Source of the DNA: Kiloniellales bacterium
GTDB taxonomy: Bacteria > Pseudomonadota > Alphaproteobacteria > Kiloniellales > JAKSDN01
DNA: 5,959 nt
Direction: 5' to 3'
Assembly: GCA_022360075.1 (NCBI GenBank)
Contig: JAKSDN010000395.1
Coordinates: 1-5,959, forward strand
A program made the translations under genes and the position numbers. The notes beneath the pieces were generated by a model. That model was not told the DNA's origin. It did not search any database and was given only the letters and a program-made list of their open reading frames with translations. How positions within the stretch are numbered: the first letter of the stretch is position 1; each line of letters starts with the position of its first letter. Shown in pieces: positions 1-5,959 of this stretch.

Positions 1-399
1 ATTGAGGACGCTGAGATCGGCCGCGGCCTCGATCTCGGCGATCACCACGTCCACCTCCTCCGGCGTCTCGGTCGCCAGCACGAACCACATGTTGAGCGCA
101 TGGTCGCGCGCGTAGTTGTGCGCCACTTGGTCGAAGCCATTGACGATCTTGGCCACGCGCTCGAAGTCCGCCTCGGGCACCGCCATAGCGCAGAGCGTGA
201 GGGCGCCACCGAGCTTCTCCGCGTTCCACAGCGGTCCGAAACGGGTCAGCACGCCGCTCTCGCGCAGGCGGGCGAGGCGCTCGATCAGCTCCGTCTCGGT
301 CAGGCCCAGCCCGGCCGCTGCGTCGGCGTAGGGCCGTGGCGAGATCGGCAGGCCGGCCTGCAGGTCATTGACAATGCGGCGATCCACGGCATCGATCAT
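1..399 (-). CDS. nirG: NirG, siroheme decarboxylase subunit (partial, C-terminus off the left edge)
   Basis: The frame starts at 399 and stays open to the window edge (133 codons). The family is about 150 residues, so perhaps 15 are missing. It belongs to the AsnC/Lrp-like NirD/NirG (AhbA-type) family, which with NirL/NirH removes the C12 and C18 acetate carboxyls of siroheme to give 12,18-didecarboxysiroheme in heme d1 synthesis in the cytoplasm. An N-terminal winged-helix-like part (about 1-60, with LPISPRPYADAA) is followed by the family signature HNYARDHALNMWFVLA at about residues 94-109. The start shares ATGA with the nirL stop, and a strong AAGGAGG lies 7 nt upstream, so the start is well supported. 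NirD here is a clear relative (HNYERAHRINLWFVV). Calling it nirG rather than a second nirD rests on its position after nirL. Confidence 0.88.
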   Translation of the reverse strand, partial: MIDAVDRRIVNDLQAGLPISPRPYADAAAGLGLTETELIERLARLRESGVLTRFGPLWNAEKLGGALTLCAMAVPEADFERVAKIVNGFDQVAHNYARDHALNMWFVLATETPEEVDVVIAEIEAAADLSVLN

Positions 400-896
400 G
401 CCGCCGCCTCCTTCGTGCCAAAGTAGCGGGCACCCCGTTGCTTGAAGCAGCGCGTGCTGAACAACACCTCACGCATCGCCTTCTCCAAGCCGCAGTCGCG
501 GGCCGCCGCCGCGACCTGACACAGCACCTCGTCGCGGTCGGTGCCGTGGATCATGCAGAAGAGGTTGTAGGGCCAGTCCGGCAGGCGCCGCGGCCGTCGA
601 TAACAGAGCGTGACGTAAGGCAGGGCCGCGAGGCGCGCGCCCGCGGCACCGACCTCGGCCTCGGGCAGATCCCACACGACCATCGCGTTGGCCCTGTAGC
701 CCAGGGCGCGGTGGCGCACGATGACCCCGAAGCGGCGGATCACGCCGCGATCGATCAAGCCGCGTAGGCGCGCGATCACCTCGGCTTCCGACAGGCCGAT
801 GCGCTGGCCGAGGCAGGCATAGGGCCGCGGCACCAGCGGCAGGCCGTCCTGCAGGGCAGCGATCAGGTCCAAGTCGTGTGCTTCAGTCACCCTCAT
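396..896 (-). CDS. nirL: NirL, siroheme decarboxylase subunit
   Basis: A 166-residue protein of the NirL/NirH (AhbB-type) branch of the siroheme decarboxylases, which pairs with a NirD/NirG-type partner in heme d1 biosynthesis. Visible family blocks are LVPRPYACLG (21-30) in the helix-turn-helix-like part, IRRFGVIVRHRALGYRANAM (53-72), RRPRRLPDWPYNLFCMIHG (100-118) and a C-terminal STRCFKQRGARYF (147-159). The start at 896 overlaps the nirD stop as ATGA. No clear ribosome-binding site precedes it, so translational coupling to nirD is likely. A GTG two codons in is an alternative start. A longer open frame reaching 1031 would overlap nirD by 45 codons with no family similarity and is not the start. 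NirH has the same signatures; nirL is chosen from the order nirD-L-G. Confidence 0.87.
   Translation of the reverse strand: MRVTEAHDLDLIAALQDGLPLVPRPYACLGQRIGLSEAEVIARLRGLIDRGVIRRFGVIVRHRALGYRANAMVVWDLPEAEVGAAGARLAALPYVTLCYRRPRRLPDWPYNLFCMIHGTDRDEVLCQVAAAARDCGLEKAMREVLFSTRCFKQRGARYFGTKEAAA
407..413 (-). promoter_or_regulatory. Strong Shine-Dalgarno for nirG
   Basis: Read on the minus strand this is AAGGAGG, 7 nt before the nirG ATG at 399 and inside the 3' end of nirL. It fixes the nirG start. It is the best ribosome-binding site in the cluster, although the gene also overlaps its upstream neighbour. Confidence 0.8.
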
Positions 897-1336
897 GGGA
901 GGTCGAATCCGAGATCGAGGAAGTAGGCCTCGAGCATGGGCAGGTCGAGCACGGCCAGCCCCGTCTCGGCCTCGATCTCCGCCAAGATCTGTGAGACACG
1001 CGCGCGACTGTCGGCCGTCACCACGAACCAAAGGTTGATCCGATGTGCCCGTTCGTAGTTATGGTTCACCTCGGGGTAGGCGCTGACGAGGTCCGCAACG
1101 GACTCGAGCCGAATCTGCGGCACGGCCATGGCCGCGAGTGTGCTCGCCCCCACCGCGCCGGTCCTGACCACTGCACCGAGGCGGCTGACCTTGCCGTCGT
1201 GTTGTAGCTGTCGAAGTGCATCGAGGACCGCCCCTTCTTCCACGCCGAGGCGCGCGGCGATAGCCGCGAAGGGTCGCGGGGTCAAAGGGAAATCCCGCTG
1301 GAAGTCGTTCAAGAGCGATCTGTCCAGGGCTTCCAT
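893..1336 (-). CDS. nirD: NirD, siroheme decarboxylase subunit
   Basis: A 147-residue AsnC/Lrp-like protein of the NirD/NirG (AhbA-type) family. It forms part of the cytoplasmic complex that decarboxylates siroheme on the way to heme d1. An N-terminal helix-turn-helix-like region (about 1-55, containing FPLTPRPFAAIAARLG) precedes a ferredoxin-like domain with the signature NHNYERAHRINLWFVV at 91-106. The C-terminus MLEAYFLDLGFDLP is typical of NirD. An AAGGGGG on the coding strand 7 nt before the ATG supports the start. The gene begins 12 bp after nirF and overlaps nirL by 4 bp. Despite the fold there is no reason to call it a transcription regulator. In some bacteria NirD and NirL are fused; here they are separate. 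Confidence 0.92.
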   Translation of the reverse strand: MEALDRSLLNDFQRDFPLTPRPFAAIAARLGVEEGAVLDALRQLQHDGKVSRLGAVVRTGAVGASTLAAMAVPQIRLESVADLVSAYPEVNHNYERAHRINLWFVVTADSRARVSQILAEIEAETGLAVLDLPMLEAYFLDLGFDLP

Positions 1337-1348
1337 GGCGACGCCCCC

Positions 1349-2539
1349 TTAGAGACCCAGGCGGTGGGCCCGGGCGGAGAAGAAGATCCCGCTGGGCTTG
1401 GCCGCAGGCAGGTTCGCGAGGCGCGAGAAGTCGCGGGTGTCGTAGACCTGCACTACGTTCTCGTCGCGCACCGAGACCCAGGCGGCTTCGCCGCGCGGCG
1501 TGAACTCCAGGTGCATCACCGCCTTGCCGGGCTCCAGCGTGCGGATCACCTCGCGCGACGGCACGTCGACCACCTGGATCACGCCATTGCGCGGATGGGC
1601 GAAGGTGACCCAAATCTGACGACCGTCGGGCCGGGCGATCGCGAAAACCGGCTGGCCCTGGAGCGCGATGCGGTCGACCTCGGTCCAGGTGTCGCGATCG
1701 ACCACGAGCAGCTCGTGGCGTCCGACCGCCGGCAGAAAGGCGAAGCCGCCAGCCAGGGCCCAGCCCTCGAGGTGAGGCATCTTGTAAACCGGCAGCGGCT
1801 CTTCTCCACGGCCGTAGCCGTCGAGGATGCGGCGCACGCCGGCCTCCGGCGCCCAAAGGTCGAGCATGGCCAGGCCATCCTCGCCGAACAGCCCGGCGAC
1901 ATAGAAACGGCCGTCCGAGGTGATCAATCCGTCGTAGGGCTGTAAGCCGACGTCCTCGAACTTGGTGATGCGTGGCGTCTCGGGCGTCGAGAGATCGGCG
2001 ATCCAGATCTCGCCGGCATCGTAGAGGCTGAAGACGAAGCGCTGGCCCGGTGAATCGACCAGACCCACCACCTTGGAGCGGGCGCCGCCGTCGCCATAGA
2101 TCGCCGGAATGTCGGCCACCAGGGCCAGAGTCTCGGCGTCGAAGACCTTGACCCCGCCCGGCTCGTAGTTCGAGACCGCGATCAACCGCCCGTCCTGCGA
2201 GATCGCACCGCCAATCGAATTGCCGGCCTGAACGACGCGGGCAGCCAAACTCTGGCGCAACAGATCGATCTTGCTGAGCCCGCCATCACGTCCGAAGACA
2301 TAGGCGTAGCGGCCGTCGCGCGAGTAGACGGCGGAGGCATGGCTGAGATCACCCAAGCCCTCGACCCGCGACAGGAAGCTGCGCCCCGTGGTCTCCAGGA
2401 TCTGTAGGCTGCCGCTCGCCCGCTCGACCACGATGCCGAGATCGCCGGTGCCGCGCAGGCCGTCCTCGGCGACGGTCGCCGATGGCGTCAGCGCGGCAAT
2501 GGCGATGGCGACCGCGGCCAAAGCTGCGTTCAGTCTCAT
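1349..2539 (-). CDS. nirF: NirF, periplasmic heme d1 biosynthesis protein
   Basis: A 396-residue protein with a Sec-type signal peptide (about 1-24, ending SATVA) and a beta-propeller related to the heme d1 domain of NirS. NirF is required for heme d1 formation in Paracoccus and Pseudomonas and acts in the periplasm on a late tetrapyrrole intermediate; its exact reaction is less settled than the other steps. Recognisable blocks are LSHASAVYSRDGRYAYVFGRDGG (65-87), MPHLEGWALAGG (254-265) and a conserved C-terminal AKPSGIFFSARAHRLGL. H67 in the first block is a candidate for the family's essential histidine. I see no cysteine anywhere, so there is no lipobox and the mature protein should be soluble. 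The start overlaps the nirC stop as ATGA, with GGGAG 7 nt upstream. Confidence 0.94.
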   Translation of the reverse strand: MRLNAALAAVAIAIAALTPSATVAEDGLRGTGDLGIVVERASGSLQILETTGRSFLSRVEGLGDLSHASAVYSRDGRYAYVFGRDGGLSKIDLLRQSLAARVVQAGNSIGGAISQDGRLIAVSNYEPGGVKVFDAETLALVADIPAIYGDGGARSKVVGLVDSPGQRFVFSLYDAGEIWIADLSTPETPRITKFEDVGLQPYDGLITSDGRFYVAGLFGEDGLAMLDLWAPEAGVRRILDGYGRGEEPLPVYKMPHLEGWALAGGFAFLPAVGRHELLVVDRDTWTEVDRIALQGQPVFAIARPDGRQIWVTFAHPRNGVIQVVDVPSREVIRTLEPGKAVMHLEFTPRGEAAWVSVRDENVVQVYDTRDFSRLANLPAAKPSGIFFSARAHRLGL

Positions 2540-2895
2540 GGGTTCGCTCCCGCTTTCAGCCGTTGCACGAGCCAGGCAGCGTCCTCGCGGGTGATCTCCG
2601 GCGCCCAGGGCGGCATGGGCGTGCCCTGACGGCCTTCCAGGATGACGTCGATCAGATCCGCGTCTTCGAATTCGGCGAGTCTCGCCGGCAAGAGAGGGGG
2701 CCCGAGTCCGCCCTTCATGGTCAGCCCGTGACAGGAGCCGCAGTCGTGCAAGAGCAGGTTGCTCAGCTCGGTCGCGCGCTCCGGCGTTACTGGGGTTGGC
2801 GGAACCTCCGCCGCAGCGGCATGCCAGCCGAACATGACGAGGGCCGTGCAGACCGCGAAACCGCTAAAGCGCTTGTGCCGGCGCATCCTCAGCAT
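2536..2895 (-). CDS. nirC: NirC, small periplasmic c-type cytochrome
   Basis: A 119-residue monoheme cytochrome c with a basic start (MLRMRRHKRF), a hydrophobic signal segment and probable cleavage near AAAA-EVPP (about residue 29). The heme site is CGSCH (C52, C55, H56), and M94 in TPMPPW is the likely sixth ligand. NirC (cytochrome c55X) occurs in nir clusters and is thought to carry electrons in heme d1 maturation and, in some species, to NirS. Its start lies inside the 3' end of nirE: 2895 gives a 32-bp overlap and a second ATG at 2886 gives 23 bp. Neither has a good ribosome-binding site, so coupling to nirE is likely. The annotated start keeps the longer basic signal-peptide n-region, but either could be right. 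Confidence 0.88.
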   Translation of the reverse strand: MLRMRRHKRFSGFAVCTALVMFGWHAAAAEVPPTPVTPERATELSNLLLHDCGSCHGLTMKGGLGPPLLPARLAEFEDADLIDVILEGRQGTPMPPWAPEITREDAAWLVQRLKAGANP

Positions 2896-3676
2896 CCCAG
2901 TTCAGGTCTCCGAGATCGCCCAAGGCCGCGGCCAGGCCGGCCACGCGACCGATGACGAACAGCACCGGTCCATCGAAAGCCCGTCCGGCCACGCTCTCCG
3001 CCACCTCTGAAAGCGAAGTGAGAAAGACCCTTTGACGCGCCGTCGTGCCGTTGTTGATGACGGCGGTCGGCGTCGCCGGGTCGAGACCGTGGTCGATCAG
3101 CCGCGCGCTGATCTCCGCGATGTTCGCGAGGCCCATATAGACGACCAGCGTCGTGTCCGGGTCTGCCAGGCCCGGCCAGTCGAAGTCGAGCGCGGCGTCG
3201 GCCCGGCAGTGGCCGGTCAGGAAGCGCACGCCGCTGGCAAGCCCGCGATGGGTCAAGGGAATGCCCAGCGCCGCCGCGCAGCCCGAGGCGGCCGTGATGC
3301 CCGGCACGACCTCGAAGCGCAGGCCGGCGGCGGTCAGCGCCTCGGCCTCCTCGCTGCCGCGGCCGAAGATGAAGGGATCGCCACCCTTCAGCCGGACGAC
3401 GCGGCGCCCGGCGCGGGCCAGGCGGACCATCAGCTCGTTGATCTCCGGCTGCGGCACCGGATGGTCGCGGGGCTGCTTGCCGACCGAGACCATCATGGCG
3501 CCGGCCGGCACCATCTCGAGAACCTCGGCGCCGACCAGGCGGTCATAGACCACCACGTCGGCTTCGCTCAGGACCCTTTGGGCCTTCACGGTCATCAGCT
3601 CGGGATCGCCGGGTCCGGCACCGACAAGGTGCACCACCGGCGGTTCGTCCCAGGCCGCTCTTGCTGTCGGCTTCAT
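2864..3676 (-). CDS. nirE: NirE, S-adenosylmethionine:uroporphyrinogen III methyltransferase
   Basis: A 270-residue cytoplasmic SUMT-family enzyme that methylates uroporphyrinogen III at C2 and C7 to precorrin-2, the entry to siroheme and heme d1. Family motifs are in order: VHLVGAGPGDPELMT (15-29), RVVRLKGGDPFIFGRGSEE (92-110), VVPGITAASGCAAALGIPLTHR (123-144), LTGH (153-156) and VVYMGL (178-183). R106, E109 and M181 match by spacing residues I recall as catalytic in Pseudomonas NirE (R111, E114, M186). The length suits a stand-alone SUMT with no CysG oxidase/ferrochelatase domain. GGGGAGG lies 10 nt before the ATG. The sequence alone does not separate it from cobA; the place between nirS and nirC makes it nirE. 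Confidence 0.92.
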   Translation of the reverse strand: MKPTARAAWDEPPVVHLVGAGPGDPELMTVKAQRVLSEADVVVYDRLVGAEVLEMVPAGAMMVSVGKQPRDHPVPQPEINELMVRLARAGRRVVRLKGGDPFIFGRGSEEAEALTAAGLRFEVVPGITAASGCAAALGIPLTHRGLASGVRFLTGHCRADAALDFDWPGLADPDTTLVVYMGLANIAEISARLIDHGLDPATPTAVINNGTTARQRVFLTSLSEVAESVAGRAFDGPVLFVIGRVAGLAAALGDLGDLNWDAEDAPAQAL

Positions 3677-3699
3677 CAGCTCATCGCCTCCCCGAATGG

Positions 3700-3728
3700 C
3701 GGGCGGCCGGGGATGGCCCGGCCGCCCG
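3700..3728 (-). other. Strong G+C hairpin between nirS and nirE
   Basis: A perfect inverted repeat with 11-bp arms GGGCGGCCGGG (3701-3711) and CCCGGCCGCCC (3717-3727) around a 5-nt loop, extendable by one C-G pair at 3700/3728. It starts about 10 nt after the nirS stop and ends 6 nt before the nirE Shine-Dalgarno. No U-run follows it on the nirS transcript, so it does not look like a classical intrinsic terminator. It is better read as an mRNA 3'-end stabilising, processing or partial-attenuation element that could leave nirS mRNA in excess of the biosynthetic genes. Confidence 0.75.
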
Positions 3729-3737
3729 GCCGGAGCG

Positions 3738-5562
<1,825 letters not shown>

Positions 5563-5591
5563 GACATGCGAGGGCGTACGACTTTTCGAAG

Positions 5592-5605
5592 TTGACTGAA
5601 GTCAA
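5592..5605. promoter_or_regulatory. FNR/NNR/DNR-type box, nirI-proximal
   Basis: TTGAC-TGAA-GTCAA, a second perfect palindrome with the same half-sites as the nirS-proximal one. The centre-to-centre distance is 43 bp, close to four helical turns, so two dimers would sit on nearly the same DNA face. Its centre is about 66 bp upstream of the ATG at 5665. Assignment to the plus-strand gene is by spacing. Confidence 0.85.
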
Positions 5606-5664
5606 GGATGAGCGGCGGTGGCGCGCGAACCATAGGCCGATCCCTCGGCGCGACGCGGGCAAGC

Positions 5665-5959
5665 ATGAACGGTGCTGTGACAAAGGGCGACGACCGGCCG
5701 CCGGGTGGTCCGCTCGGCAAGGGGCAGGGTCTTCGTCAAACGATTCGCGCCTTCTGTCTCTTTATGGCGTTGGCGTTGCATTCGTTTGCAGTCTCCGCCG
5801 CCACGCCGGATTGGCTGGCGCTTGTCCTTCCCGAGGGTGAGACGATCGGCGCCTTCACCGGAACGCCGAAAGCCGCTGTCGTCTCCGACAAGGGCAAGAC
5901 CGTCGGCTACGTCTTCTCGACACAAGAGGTGATCGGCTCGACCGGCTATGCCGGCAAGC
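5665..5959 (+). CDS. nirI: NosR/NirI-family membrane flavoprotein, probable NirI (partial, 5' end only)
   Basis: The open frame runs from ATG 5665 to the right edge (98 codons), so only the N-terminus of a protein usually around 700 residues is present. A basic stretch (GLRQTIR, 22-28) leads into a hydrophobic signal or membrane segment (about 29-46, AFCLFMALALHSFAVSAA). Then begins a periplasmic FMN-binding domain of the NosR/NirI type: ALVLPEGETIGAFTG, AAVVSDKGKTVGYVFSTQEV and STGYAGK. In the family this is followed by further membrane helices and ferredoxin-like iron-sulfur motifs. NirI of Paracoccus is needed for nirS expression or activity, while NosR serves nitrous oxide reductase. Divergence from nirS favours nirI. 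No good ribosome-binding site is visible. Other in-frame starts are GTG 5677, ATG 5764 (too close to the hydrophobic core) and ATG 5608 (abuts the regulatory box). Confidence 0.82.
   Translation, partial: MNGAVTKGDDRPPGGPLGKGQGLRQTIRAFCLFMALALHSFAVSAATPDWLALVLPEGETIGAFTGTPKAAVVSDKGKTVGYVFSTQEVIGSTGYAGK

Noticed and set aside
897..1031. N-terminal extension of NirL up to an ATG at 1031
   Set aside because: It would overlap nirD by 45 codons and the added residues do not resemble the family. The 896 start gives the usual length and an ATGA overlap.
893..1336. Transcription regulator of the AsnC/Lrp family
   Set aside because: The helix-turn-helix-like fold is real, but the HNYERAHRINLWFV signature and nir operon position identify the siroheme decarboxylase family.
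1059..1856. 265-codon minus-strand frame overlapping nirF and nirD
   Set aside because: An alternative frame made of arginine/glycine/proline-rich sequence across two well-supported genes, with no conserved motif.
2864..3676. Reading nirE as a cobalamin-pathway cobA
   Set aside because: The sequence alone would allow it, but it sits between nirS and nirC with tight coupling and no cob genes nearby.
3700..3728. Intrinsic terminator after nirS
   Set aside because: The stem is strong, but no U-run follows it in the direction of transcription and nirE follows closely, so full termination is not supported.

Overview
This window carries most of a nitrite-reductase (denitrification) locus from a G+C-rich proteobacterium. 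The operon order, the Paracoccus-like NirS and the divergent NosR/NirI-type gene all point to an alphaproteobacterium. The genus cannot be fixed from the sequence alone. I see no evidence of a new system: the window is a coherent nir cluster, and the points of interest are in its control region, an intercistronic hairpin and details of individual proteins.

Layout. Seven reading frames lie on the minus strand, transcribed from right to left: nirS (5483-3738), nirE (3676-2864), nirC (2895-2536), nirF (2539-1349), nirD (1336-893), nirL (896-396) and nirG (399 to beyond the left edge). This is the order nirS-E-C-F-D-L-G known from Paracoccus. The genes are tightly packed: nirE/nirC overlap by about 32 bp, nirC/nirF, nirD/nirL and nirL/nirG share 4-bp ATGA overlaps, and nirF/nirD are 12 bp apart. 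The only clear internal break is 61 bp between nirS and nirE, which holds a strong G+C hairpin. The rest of the pathway (nirH, nirJ, nirN or equivalents) would be expected to the left of position 1.

To the right of nirS is a 181-bp divergent control region (5484-5664) with two perfect TTGAC-N4-GTCAA palindromes of the FNR/NNR/DNR type. It is followed on the plus strand by the 5' end of a NosR/NirI-family membrane flavoprotein gene (from 5665, cut by the right edge).

How the genes work together. NirS is the periplasmic cytochrome cd1 that reduces nitrite to nitric oxide. The downstream genes make its heme d1: NirE methylates uroporphyrinogen III to precorrin-2, the NirD/L/G(/H) proteins decarboxylate siroheme, and NirF (periplasmic propeller) and NirC (small c-type cytochrome) act in late steps or electron transfer. 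NirI-type proteins are needed for nirS expression or activity in Paracoccus. The twin palindromes suggest that both transcripts are switched on together under low oxygen and nitric oxide.
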